Assembly: GCA_030652255.1 (NCBI GenBank) | Contig: JAUSAZ010000169.1 | Coordinates: 59,377-123,376 of the forward strand | Reading direction: 5' to 3' | Length of the DNA: 64,000 nt | Source of the DNA: Myxococcales bacterium | Lineage (GTDB): Bacteria; Myxococcota_A; Polyangia; Polyangiales; Ga0077539 | In this document: positions 46,323 to 54,919 of the stretch, piece after piece | Layout of the letters: each line of letters begins with the position of its first letter | Numbering within the stretch: position 1 is the stretch's first letter | Notes under the pieces: model-generated | Databases searched by the model: none | What the model was told of the DNA's origin: nothing | The model's input: only the letters and a program-made list of their open reading frames with translations | Made by a program: the position numbers and the translations under genes

Positions 46323-48233
46323 TCATTCCTCCCTCGGTCGGATCAACTGGAAATACCTTCGCACGTAAGAGCGGAACCCCGGCGGCACCTCGCCCTGGTG
46401 CAGCACCTCGCGGGCGCGGTCCCAGTACGGCGAATACACCTGCCGGTATGGCCGGCTCGCGAATCCCCCCGCCGCCGCGGTGCGGATCACCTGCGAGCGC
46501 GACGGCCCGGCGCCCGTCTGCTGCCCCTGCACCTGCACCGCCTGCGTGCGCCCCAGCGGGTTGATGGCCGCGCCGCGGAGGTTCTCGTCGTGCTGCGCCC
46601 CCGCCCCGCTGCCGCCGCCCGGCTCCTGCCCCGGCTGGCCGCCCGGGCGCTGCTGCCCCGGTGATCCGCCCGGCATCGGCAGCGGGATTCCGCCGCCGCC
46701 CGGCATCAGCACCATGCCCTGCGGCGGCCCGTTGCCCTGTCCCGGCTGCATGCCCTGCGGACCACCCTGGCCCTGCTGCCCGGGCTGGTTGCCCTGTCCC
46801 TGCTGCCCCTGCTGCCCCTGCTGCTGACCCTGCTGACCGTTGGCGTTGCGCGAGAACTGCTGGAGCCGCATCCGCTGCCGCTGCCCGCCCTGTCCGCGCT
46901 GCTGGCGCATCAGCTCGCGGAGCTGCTCCAGCTGCTGCCGAAGCTCCTCGTTGGAGCGCTGCGACTGCTGCTCGTCGTGCATCCGGGAGAGCTCCTCGGC
47001 GCCGCGCTGGAGGTCGGCGCCCGCCGCCTGGAGGTCGCGCGCGAGGTCCTGCGCGGCCTGGGCGAGCTCGCGCTGGAGGTGCTCGGCCTCGCGCCGCTGC
47101 TCCTCCCGCTGCTGCTGCTCCCGGGTGAGCCGCTGGGCCTCGTTCTGCCGCCGTCGTAGCAGCGACTCCTCGGGCTGGGTGAGCGCCCGCTCGCGCTGCC
47201 GCCGGAGCATCTCCTCCACCTCGCGACGGGCCTGCTCGACCTGGCGCCGTAGCTCTTCCGTGTCGGGGCGCGCCTCGGCCGCGCGCTGTAGCGCCTGCGC
47301 CGCCTGCTGCCGCTGCTGCGGCGTCATCGAGCCTTCGCGCATCGCCTGCGAGAGCTCGCGCATCGCCTGCGAGGCCGCGCCCGCGTCGCCCTGGCGCAGC
47401 GCCTCGGCGAGCCGCCGGGTCGCAGGGTCGCGCGGGTTCATCTCGTCGCCCATGGTGCGCAGGGCCTCGGAGACGCGACGCGCGGCGGCGGCGTCCTGGG
47501 CGGCGGCGGACTCCTGGAGCGCGGCGAGGCGGCGGAAGGCCTCGTCGCGGTCGAGCCGGCGGTGTGCGAGGTCGTCGAGCAGGCGGTTGAACTCCTCGAC
47601 ACCGCGGCGGGCCTCATCGGTGCGGGCCTGCGCCTCGATCTGCCGTGCGGCCTCGCGGAAGGCGGCGAGGTCGTCGTCGTGCAGCTCGGCGGCGTCGCGG
47701 GTGATGACCGCGGGAGCCCGGGCCGCGGGCCGCGGGGGTGTGCGCGCGGGGATGGGGACGCGGGCGACGAGGACGAGCAGCGCGGCGAGCACGGCCACCA
47801 CGCGGAGCTCGGGCGGGAGGCGCCACGGGAGCGCGGCGCGCACGTCGACGCCGCGGGCGTGGGTGGCCGCGTCGTCGATGGCGGCCTGCATGAAGGCCGT
47901 GCGGGCTTCGGGCGAGCGCTGGCGGAACTGCCACGCGATGCCGAGGCGGTCGTGGAGATGATGGTGGGCGTCGAGGCGCCGCGCGGCGTCGAGCGGGCGC
48001 ACCGGTCGGAGCGCGTTGACCAGGGCGCCGAGCAGCGGGAGGCAGAGCGGCGCGAGGGCGAGCCCGACGGGGTGCGAGGTGCGGAGGACGTGAAGGCGGG
48101 TGAGCAGGACGAGAGCGACCGAGGCGCCGAGGGCGGGGACGGCGACCGAGGCGGCGGCGCGGAGGGCACGCTGCCATCGGACGCGGCGGGTCGCGACGGC
48201 GAGGACGGCGAGATCAGGGGCGGCGTCGGGCAT
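46323..48233 (-). CDS. DUF4175-like membrane protein with Gln/Gly-rich region
   Basis: 636 residues, start at 48233. Two N-terminal hydrophobic segments (AVPALGASVALVLLTRLHVL and GLALAPLCLPLLGALVNAL) and a third (ELRVVAVLAALLVLVARVP), a long charged helical/coiled-coil region rich in Arg, Glu and Gln (~190-450), then a Gln/Gly/Pro-rich low-complexity stretch (for example NGQQGQQQGQQGQQGQGN). The final ~50 residues (RQVYSPYWDRAREVLHQGEV, VRRYFQLIRP) are conserved in the family. It is first in the moxR operon and probably scaffolds the complex at the inner membrane. Confidence 0.85.
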   Translation of the reverse strand: MPDAAPDLAVLAVATRRVRWQRALRAAASVAVPALGASVALVLLTRLHVLRTSHPVGLALAPLCLPLLGALVNALRPVRPLDAARRLDAHHHLHDRLGIAWQFRQRSPEARTAFMQAAIDDAATHARGVDVRAALPWRLPPELRVVAVLAALLVLVARVPIPARTPPRPAARAPAVITRDAAELHDDDLAAFREAARQIEAQARTDEARRGVEEFNRLLDDLAHRRLDRDEAFRRLAALQESAAAQDAAAARRVSEALRTMGDEMNPRDPATRRLAEALRQGDAGAASQAMRELSQAMREGSMTPQQRQQAAQALQRAAEARPDTEELRRQVEQARREVEEMLRRQRERALTQPEESLLRRRQNEAQRLTREQQQREEQRREAEHLQRELAQAAQDLARDLQAAGADLQRGAEELSRMHDEQQSQRSNEELRQQLEQLRELMRQQRGQGGQRQRMRLQQFSRNANGQQGQQQGQQGQQGQGNQPGQQGQGGPQGMQPGQGNGPPQGMVLMPGGGGIPLPMPGGSPGQQRPGGQPGQEPGGGSGAGAQHDENLRGAAINPLGRTQAVQVQGQQTGAGPSRSQVIRTAAAGGFASRPYRQVYSPYWDRAREVLHQGEVPPGFRSYVRRYFQLIRPREE

Positions 48234-48307
48234 CGTCGTCAGGAGTACCGGGGACGATGCACCGGGCCGCGGCGGGGCGCCAGTTGGGAGTCGCCCCGCC
48301 CACGGGC

Positions 48308-51148
48308 CTACGGCGGGAGGAGCCCGAGCAGGTAGTCGCGCGGCGTCGCGAAGCGCAGCTCCTCCGCGCAGGTGAGCCGGGTGGTGAGCGTGCGCTCGCC
48401 GTGGCGCAGGGTGACGGTGCCGTCGGCGTCGTGGCGGAGCGCATCGTAGCCCCCGCGCGCGGTCGCCCCCGCGGCCACGGCGTACAGACGGCTGGTGCCG
48501 TCGCGGGTGGCGGTGAGGTCGGTGTGGTTGACGGTGTAGCTCGCGTCCGCGGCCCAGCCGAGGGCCGAGAGGGCGCCGCGCGCGGCCACCGTGATGGACG
48601 CGTCGAGGGCGTGGACGCCGAAGCCCACGTCGGGCGCGATGGAGGGGTCGGTGATGACCCGCAGCGTGGTGGTGGTGAGCGACACGCCCGCCGACACCTC
48701 GCCGGTGCAGGTCTCCAGCAGCACGCGCCGCGCCCTCGCCAGCACGTCGTAGGGGACGGCCCACCCGGCGGACTCCGCGGTCGCCACCCGGGGCGCAGGC
48801 TCGAGCGTGCGGGCCTGCTTGAGCACCAGGCGCGGGGGCCGGACGGCGCCGTCGCGCATCGCAGGCCAGCCGGGGAGCATGTCGTGGAACTCGAAGTCGA
48901 GCGTGAGCGTGCGGGCGCGGCGGGCCACCGGGCGGGGGTTGTTCTCGCGCGCCAGCCAGCGGCGGGTGACGTTGCCGGTGTCGGCGAAGAGGCGCTGGAG
49001 CACCTCGTCGGAGAGCAGGTCGCGGTCGGGCGCCCCGGAGGCGCGGCGCACCCGCTCGATGCGCACCGTATCGCCGCCGCGGGCGCGGGCGAGGCGCACC
49101 ACCTCCGGGAGGATCGTCGGGTCGGGGTTGGCCACGCTGCCGTCGCCGATCTGCACGTTGACCTCCAGGCGCTCGGCGTCGGGCGAATTGGGGGGCATCA
49201 CGGTGAAGGTGCACACGCCCGTGGCGCGCTCGAGGTCGTCGTCGAAGCGCGGGTGCGAGAGCACGGCCATGGCGGCGGAGAGGTGGTCGATGCGCTCGGC
49301 CCGCCGCTCCTCGAAGGCCTCGAAGGACCAGTACGACCCCCACACCCGCAGGATGGAGCGCTCGACGGTGCGCTCGCGGTCGGACGCGCGGGGCTGCGCG
49401 GCCGCGTCGAGGAAGCCCGTGTACGACTCGTACAAGCCCGCGCCGTTGAAGCCCTCGATGTCCTCCACGTTGGACGACGATCGGAAGCGCACGCCCTGGG
49501 TGACCGCGAGCGCAGCGAAGGCGGTGCGCAGCGAGCGCTCGATCTCCCCGAGGGCGGCGGGCGCGATGGGGGTCGACTCCACCACGCCGCGGATGCCGCC
49601 GGCGCGGGCGAGCGACCCGAGGGACCCGGTCGCCGGGTGGTCGCGCAGGAAGGCCTCGACGAAGGCGATCTCCGCGGGCTGCGGGTTGCGCGCGCGGTAG
49701 GTGGCCTCGCCCTCGAGCGCGATGCGCCGGACCCGGGCGTCGGCCTCGAAGGCCTCGTGGGCGAGGGCCGCGGCGATGCGCTCCCGCAGCGGCGCGAGGT
49801 GCTCGACGTAGGCCCGCACGGTGATCGACTGCGGCGCGTCGGGGCGCACGAGGCCGGGCTGGTGGATGAGCGGGATCATCCCGGCGCACTTGCCGCCGAT
49901 GGTGGACGCGAGCGCGGGCACCTCGTCGGGCGTGCGGCTCGTGAGGTCGATGACGTAGGGCATGGCGTCGACCGCGGGCGTGGTGACCACGCGCACCGGG
50001 CGCTCGACCAGCGAGCGGTAGCGCCGGTACTGCTCGTCGGTGATGGGGGCGATGACCGCGCGGCCGGGGGCCTCGGCGTAGAGCAGCACCGGGGCGTAGC
50101 CGCGCTCGAGCTGGCGGAGCAGCGGGTCGTCGAGGACGCCCGCGACGTGCACGTTGGGGATTCCCCGGTTGCGCGCGAGCAGGTTGATGTGCGCGAGCGG
50201 GGTCTGCGGCGCGGCCGTGATGAGCCCGGCGAGGTTGGGGAGGTAGTCGGGCGTGGACTCCATCACGACGACGTCGGTGGAGGCGATGGAGCCGAAGGAC
50301 TCGCCCGAGCGGATGATGCGCAGCGGCCCGGCGGCGATGCCCTCGCTGTACACCTCGCGGGCGCCGGGGACGACGATGTCGCGGTAGCGCAGGAGGCGGT
50401 CCCAGTTGGCGAGGCGGTCCTGCTCCATGCGGGCGCCGAGGATTTCCTGCTCGGGCGAGCGGATGAGGAAGCGCAGCTCGCGGGCGATGTCCGCGGGGAG
50501 CCGCGCGCGCAGGGCGTCGAAGAAGACGACGAGCTCGGGGTGCCAGAGCTGGTCGCTGTACTCGAGCTCGAAGGCCCAGCGCTCGGGCGAGTCTCCGCGG
50601 GGCGGCACGCGGATGAGGGTGGCGAGGCCGTAGCGACGCGCGGCGCCGAAGGAGAAGTCGTAGAAGCGGTTGGAGTAGAGCCGGTCGCCGTAGAACGCGA
50701 GGTCGAGGGGGAGGATGGGCTGGGTGCGGGCCCACGCCGTGGCCTCGGCGATGGTGGCGAAGTGCAGGCCCCGCACGGGCTCGACGAAGTCCCCGGGGAC
50801 GCGCGCGCCGTTGAGCAGGCGGAACCAGTACCACTGGTCGTGCAGGGTGTAGAAGCTGCCGTCGTAGAAGCGCAGGTCGCGGTTCTCGGGGTCGCCGAAG
50901 GCCGTGATGACGAGCTTCACCGTGGAGAGCCCGTAGGCATGCACGGCGACGCGCTCGAAGTCGGCCACGGAGTCGAGGCGGGCGAGGGTGTGATCGGCGA
51001 AGTCGGGCTCGACGGGCACGTCGCCGGGCACGTCGCCCGCGTCGGTGCGGGGGGCCAACGGGGTGTCGCCGCCGCAACCGCCGAGGGCGGCGAGCGCGAC
51101 GAGCGCGGCCAGGAGGTGCACGAAGGCGCGGGGCAGGGGAGGGGCCAT
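48308..51148 (-). CDS. Exported PEP/pyruvate phosphate dikinase-like lipoprotein
   Basis: 946 residues from ATG 51148. Signal peptide and lipobox (LLAALVALAALGGCGGD) send it out of the cytoplasm. Domain order: an N-terminal unknown region (~60-300); a phosphohistidine-like domain with PLAHINLLARNRGIPN (His ~320); and an ATP-grasp-type PEP/pyruvate-binding domain (IGGKCAGMIPLI ~430, RFRSSSNVEDIEGFNGAGLY ~555, further blocks to ~740). The C-terminus is beta-rich and unassigned. The order His-domain then ATP-grasp is reversed relative to PpdK/PpsA. Because ATP is not expected outside the cytoplasm, the enzyme reaction is uncertain. No recognised partner adjoins. Confidence 0.82.
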   Translation of the reverse strand: MAPPLPRAFVHLLAALVALAALGGCGGDTPLAPRTDAGDVPGDVPVEPDFADHTLARLDSVADFERVAVHAYGLSTVKLVITAFGDPENRDLRFYDGSFYTLHDQWYWFRLLNGARVPGDFVEPVRGLHFATIAEATAWARTQPILPLDLAFYGDRLYSNRFYDFSFGAARRYGLATLIRVPPRGDSPERWAFELEYSDQLWHPELVVFFDALRARLPADIARELRFLIRSPEQEILGARMEQDRLANWDRLLRYRDIVVPGAREVYSEGIAAGPLRIIRSGESFGSIASTDVVVMESTPDYLPNLAGLITAAPQTPLAHINLLARNRGIPNVHVAGVLDDPLLRQLERGYAPVLLYAEAPGRAVIAPITDEQYRRYRSLVERPVRVVTTPAVDAMPYVIDLTSRTPDEVPALASTIGGKCAGMIPLIHQPGLVRPDAPQSITVRAYVEHLAPLRERIAAALAHEAFEADARVRRIALEGEATYRARNPQPAEIAFVEAFLRDHPATGSLGSLARAGGIRGVVESTPIAPAALGEIERSLRTAFAALAVTQGVRFRSSSNVEDIEGFNGAGLYESYTGFLDAAAQPRASDRERTVERSILRVWGSYWSFEAFEERRAERIDHLSAAMAVLSHPRFDDDLERATGVCTFTVMPPNSPDAERLEVNVQIGDGSVANPDPTILPEVVRLARARGGDTVRIERVRRASGAPDRDLLSDEVLQRLFADTGNVTRRWLARENNPRPVARRARTLTLDFEFHDMLPGWPAMRDGAVRPPRLVLKQARTLEPAPRVATAESAGWAVPYDVLARARRVLLETCTGEVSAGVSLTTTTLRVITDPSIAPDVGFGVHALDASITVAARGALSALGWAADASYTVNHTDLTATRDGTSRLYAVAAGATARGGYDALRHDADGTVTLRHGERTLTTRLTCAEELRFATPRDYLLGLLPP

Positions 51149-51721
51149 CACGGGCGCCAGTGTCTCAAGGGCCGTGCCACGCGGCGAGCGCCGCGACGCG
51201 CAGGAATCCGGCGGAGAAGCAGCGGGAGCGGCGTGCCAGAGTGTGTCGCGGCGCCCGGGAACCAGGGCCTCGTCGCAGGGGATGTGAACGGTTGAGGGAG
51301 AGCACCCGCTCACGCCCGCGAGCACCGGCCTCGCCCTCCGAGGGGAGCGCCCGCGAGGTGTCTCCGCGCTCGTTGGGGGGACCGCTACGGCTGCGTCGGG
51401 GGAGAAGAACCGCAAGGGTCGCAAGGGTCGCAAGGGAGAATTAGAGGGCTAATGGTGTCAGGTACTCGAAGCACTCACCTCGTGTCGGAGACCGGCATCG
51501 CTCCCTCAGACCCTCGCGCGAGACCACAGCAGAGAGCGCCGCCAGAACGAACCCCTTGCGACCCTTGCGACCCTTGCGGTTCTTCTCCCCCGACGCAGCC
51601 GTAGCGGTCCCCGCAACGAGCGCGGAGATACCTCGCGGGGCTCCCCTCGGAGGGCGAGGCCGGTGCTCGCGGGCGTGAGTGGGGCTCTCCCTCAACCCTT
51701 CAAGTCCCCTGTGGAACCGTA
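51149..51721. other. 573-bp intergenic region filled by Family B repeat
   Basis: No coding sequence is supported here. The first ~130 bp next to the dikinase-like gene show nothing recognisable; the rest is the long Family B inverted repeat. Open frames in it only translate Arg/Lys/Gly-rich repeat sequence. Confidence 0.75.
51278..51710. repeat. Family B inverted-repeat element, copy 2 (long arms)
   Basis: Arms of about 155 bp (roughly 51278-51436 and 51552-51710) are inverted copies of each other, more than 90% identical by eye, with a ~115-bp loop. Near their inner ends both carry gagaagaaccgcaagggtcg with the 9-mer cgcaagggt repeated three times, as in copy 1 at 27749. The loop shares gaagca(c)tcacctcg and the atcgctcc...ccctcgcg block with copy 1. 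Confidence 0.9.
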
Positions 51722-53119
51722 CTAGCAGCCCGCGACGACGCAGAGCTCGTCGAAGGCTGCGTGGACGTCGGTGGCGAGGGCCTCGACGTCGGGCACGGCG
51801 TCGGGGTCGGCGTAGAGCCCGATGAACATCCCGCCGTTGTAGCTGACGATGGCGACGCCGACGCCCTGGTGCGTGAAGAGGGGCACCACGGCGTGGATGG
51901 CCGTGAGCTCGGCGCGGCCGACGTAGAGGGGCATCTGGGGCCCCGGGACGTTGGTGATCGTGACGTTGAAGGCCCGCAGCATCGACGCGATGCGGAACAC
52001 CGCCGACACGATGTTGGGCCCGCCGAGGTCGCCGATGCGCTCGATGAAGGCCGCCCCCTCGACCTCGTGCGAGGCGTGCTTCAGGTGCTCGCTCGCGCGG
52101 TGCACCGCGTCGTAGCGGGCCTTCACGTCGGCCTCGCGGAGGGGTAGCGGCACCAGGACGAGCGAGATGTGGTTGCCGCTGCCCTCGTCGCCCTGGCGCG
52201 CGCGCAGGTCGACCGGCACCAGCGCGCGGAACTCCCGGAGGGAGTCCACCTCATCGCCGCGCCGCGCGAGGTAGCGCCGCAGCGCCCCGGTGACCACCGC
52301 GAGGGCCACGTCGTTGAGGGTGCCGCCGAGCGCCGCGCGCACGGCCTTCGCGCGGGCGAGGTCGATGCGGGTGCCCATGTACGCGCGGTGGGGCCCCACC
52401 TCCGATGGGTTGATGGACGACGGCGAGGCGGGCACGAGGCCCTCGCGCAGCGTCTCGACGAGGCCGCCGACGATGTCCCGGGCATGCGCGCCGCCGTCGC
52501 CGAAGGACCCCCGCAGGTCGTGCAGCGCGTGCGCGACGGAGCGCGCGCTGTCGGCCGCGAGGGCGGTCACGATCTCGAGGGTGCCGGGCGCGGGGCGGGG
52601 CGTCCACGGCGCGGGCGCGCGGGGGTCGTCGCCGGGCACGACCCGCAGCAGCGAGGCGAGCAGGCCGATGCCCGCGACGCCGTCGACCATCGCGTGGTGC
52701 ACCTTGAAGATCATCGCGAAGCGCCCGCGGGAGAGGCCCTCGATGAGCCACACCTCCCAGAGCGGGTGCCGGCGGTCGAGGGGCTGCGCGAACACCCGCC
52801 CCGCCGTCTGCATCAGCTGGGCGTCGTCGCCGGGCTGGGGGATGGCCGCGTGGCGCACGTGGTACCCGATGCGATAGCGCGCGTCGTCGACCCACACCGC
52901 GCCGAGGCCCGGCACCTCGCGCACCACCTGGCGGAAGCGCGGCACCTCGCCGATGCCGGCCTCCAGCAGCCGCGTGAGGCGCGCGGCGTCGAGGGCGCCG
53001 ACGGGCGAGACGAGGTCACCCCCCTCGAAGATCAGCACGGCGCCGAGGTGCATCATCAGGGCGCCGCCCTCGATGTCGAAGAACACACGGTCGGTCGCGG
53101 AGAGCTTTTCGACGTTCAT
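51722..53119 (-). CDS. Wax ester synthase / diacylglycerol acyltransferase (WS/DGAT)
   Basis: 465 residues, the usual length. The catalytic HHAMVDG lies at ~140 (HHxxxDG). Other family blocks: PLDRRHPLWEVWLIEGL, GGTLNDVALAVVTGALR, VPVDLRARQGDEGSGNHIS and NVTITNVPGPQMPLYV. It esterifies acyl-CoA with a fatty alcohol or diacylglycerol to make wax ester or triacylglycerol stores. N-terminus MNVEKLSATDRVFFDIE matches the family start. Transcribed alone, divergent from the RCC1 lipoprotein gene. Confidence 0.93.
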   Translation of the reverse strand: MNVEKLSATDRVFFDIEGGALMMHLGAVLIFEGGDLVSPVGALDAARLTRLLEAGIGEVPRFRQVVREVPGLGAVWVDDARYRIGYHVRHAAIPQPGDDAQLMQTAGRVFAQPLDRRHPLWEVWLIEGLSRGRFAMIFKVHHAMVDGVAGIGLLASLLRVVPGDDPRAPAPWTPRPAPGTLEIVTALAADSARSVAHALHDLRGSFGDGGAHARDIVGGLVETLREGLVPASPSSINPSEVGPHRAYMGTRIDLARAKAVRAALGGTLNDVALAVVTGALRRYLARRGDEVDSLREFRALVPVDLRARQGDEGSGNHISLVLVPLPLREADVKARYDAVHRASEHLKHASHEVEGAAFIERIGDLGGPNIVSAVFRIASMLRAFNVTITNVPGPQMPLYVGRAELTAIHAVVPLFTHQGVGVAIVSYNGGMFIGLYADPDAVPDVEALATDVHAAFDELCVVAGC

Positions 53120-53358
53120 CTCGGCACCTCGAGGGATGGAGCAGCGCTCGGCCACGGGAGGCCCGGTGGCCGCTGGATACCCCTCGGAGGATGCACCCCG
53201 CCCGCGATTCGTGGGCTCCAATTCCCGCCGTGGACGTGCGTGGGCGCCACGGATTCCATCCCACGACGACCGCCGGGCGTAAGGGGGGATGGAGCGGGCG
53301 GTGGTCACTGGTCTGACCCTTGCGCCGGGGATTCCCGGGGTGGGAGTCTGTCGGCCAG

Positions 53359-54909
53359 ATGGGCATTCCCTCGCTGCGCCGCTCCGCCTCCGTGCTCCTC
53401 CTGGTCTGCGCCGCGGGGTGCATCGAGGCCTCCCCGGTGGACCCTTCGTGCTCCGACGGCCGTAGCCGCTGCGTCGCGCAGGTCAGCCTCGGGGCCCACT
53501 TCGGGTGCGCGCTGCTCCGCGACCGGTCGGTCTGGTGCTGGGGCCGCAACGACGAGGCGCAGCTCGGGTACCCGACCACCGACCTCTGCCCTGACGAGCT
53601 GTCCGACGGGCAGACCCGCGCGGTCGCCTGCCACGCGTTTCCCTTCCAGGTGCTCGGGCTCGACCGGGCGGTGGCGGTGTCCGCCGGCGGCGCCTTCGCG
53701 TGCGCCCTCCGCGACGACGGCACCCTCCGTTGCTGGGGCAGCAACAGCGCCGGGCAGCTCGGCAACGGGCTCACGCTCCCGAGCTCGTCGCCCGCCACCG
53801 TCGTCGGCCTCACGGGCGTGACGGCCGTCGCCGCGGGGGCGCGGCACGCGTGCGCCGTGGCCGAGGGGAGGGTGTACTGCTGGGGCGCCAACGACCGCGG
53901 GCAGCTCGGGCAGGTCACGACGTCGCGGCAGTGTACGGTCGGCGCGGCGAGCCTCCCGTGCGAGACGCTCCCCACGGTCATCGACACGCTCACCGACGTG
54001 GAGGCGATCACCGTCGGCGCGGCCCACACCTGCGCGCGCACCAGCAAGGGCATCGTGCTCTGCTGGGGCGACGACCGCTACGGGCAGATGGGCGACGGGC
54101 AGGCGGCGACGATGCCCGCGGCCAACCCCCGGGCGGTGATCCGCGGCGAGGAGCCCATCGACGGGGTGATCGAGCTCGCCTCCGTCGGGGACTTCACCTG
54201 CGGGCGCAACGCCGAGGGCGTGGTCTGGTGCTGGGGGCGCAACGACCTCGGGCAGCTCGGGAGCGCGGCGACCGGGACCGTTCCGGCCAACTGCTCCGGG
54301 CCGTGCAGCCCGCGGCCGACGCAGGTGCCCGGGCTGGACTTCCGGGTGAGCCCGGTGGACGCCGGCACCGACGCCAGCACCGACGCCCTCACCGAGAGCG
54401 ACGGCGAGGCCCGCTGGGACGCGGGCGATGATGGCGGCCGCGACGCGGGCGTGGACGCGCCCGACGACGTGACGACCGCGGACGGCGGCGGCGGCGACGG
54501 CGGCGCCAACGGGGACGCGGACGACGCGAGCGAGGCCGGGGACGTGGCGCCCGTGCGCGACGCCGTGATGGCGCCCTCGATGGTGCCGCGGGGCATCGCC
54601 GTGGGGGGCACCTTCGGCTGCGCCGTGCTCGACGACGGCACCGTGCGATGCTGGGGCGACGACTCCCTCGGGCAGCTCGGCGACGGTCAGCGGGGAAGAG
54701 ACCCGCAGGGGCCGGTGATGGTCATCGCCACGCCCGGCGCCGCGGCGACCAACCCCCTCCAGCGGGTGGTGTCGATCGCGGGCGGCGTGGACAACGCGTG
54801 CGCGCTGCTGGCCGACGGCAGCCTGCGGTGCTGGGGCTCCAACCGCTCGGGGGCCCTGGGCATCGGGAGCACGAGCGTCCAGGCGGGCCCCGTCCCGGTG
54901 AGCTGGTAG
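53359..54909 (+). CDS. RCC1-repeat lipoprotein (seven blades)
   Basis: 516 residues from ATG 53359. Signal and lipobox (ASVLLLVCAAGCIEA). Seven RCC1-type repeats can be counted by their CWGxNxxGQLG cores: CWGRNDEAQLG, CWGSNSAGQLG, CWGANDRGQLG, CWGDDRYGQMG, CWGRNDLGQLG, CWGDDSLGQLG and CWGSNRSGALG, which fits a complete seven-bladed propeller. Between blades five and six an Asp/Gly/Ala-rich insertion of about 75 residues (from ~333) interrupts the fold. Surface binding role inferred. The next gene starts 10 bp later. Confidence 0.85.
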   Translation: MGIPSLRRSASVLLLVCAAGCIEASPVDPSCSDGRSRCVAQVSLGAHFGCALLRDRSVWCWGRNDEAQLGYPTTDLCPDELSDGQTRAVACHAFPFQVLGLDRAVAVSAGGAFACALRDDGTLRCWGSNSAGQLGNGLTLPSSSPATVVGLTGVTAVAAGARHACAVAEGRVYCWGANDRGQLGQVTTSRQCTVGAASLPCETLPTVIDTLTDVEAITVGAAHTCARTSKGIVLCWGDDRYGQMGDGQAATMPAANPRAVIRGEEPIDGVIELASVGDFTCGRNAEGVVWCWGRNDLGQLGSAATGTVPANCSGPCSPRPTQVPGLDFRVSPVDAGTDASTDALTESDGEARWDAGDDGGRDAGVDAPDDVTTADGGGGDGGANGDADDASEAGDVAPVRDAVMAPSMVPRGIAVGGTFGCAVLDDGTVRCWGDDSLGQLGDGQRGRDPQGPVMVIATPGAAATNPLQRVVSIAGGVDNACALLADGSLRCWGSNRSGALGIGSTSVQAGPVPVSW

Positions 54910-54919
54910 GGGGCCCGCG

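Noticed and set aside
51400..51435. Direct 9-mer repeats (cgcaagggt) as a CRISPR array
   Set aside because: Units are adjacent with no spacers and are mirrored in the opposite arm; they are part of an inverted repeat.
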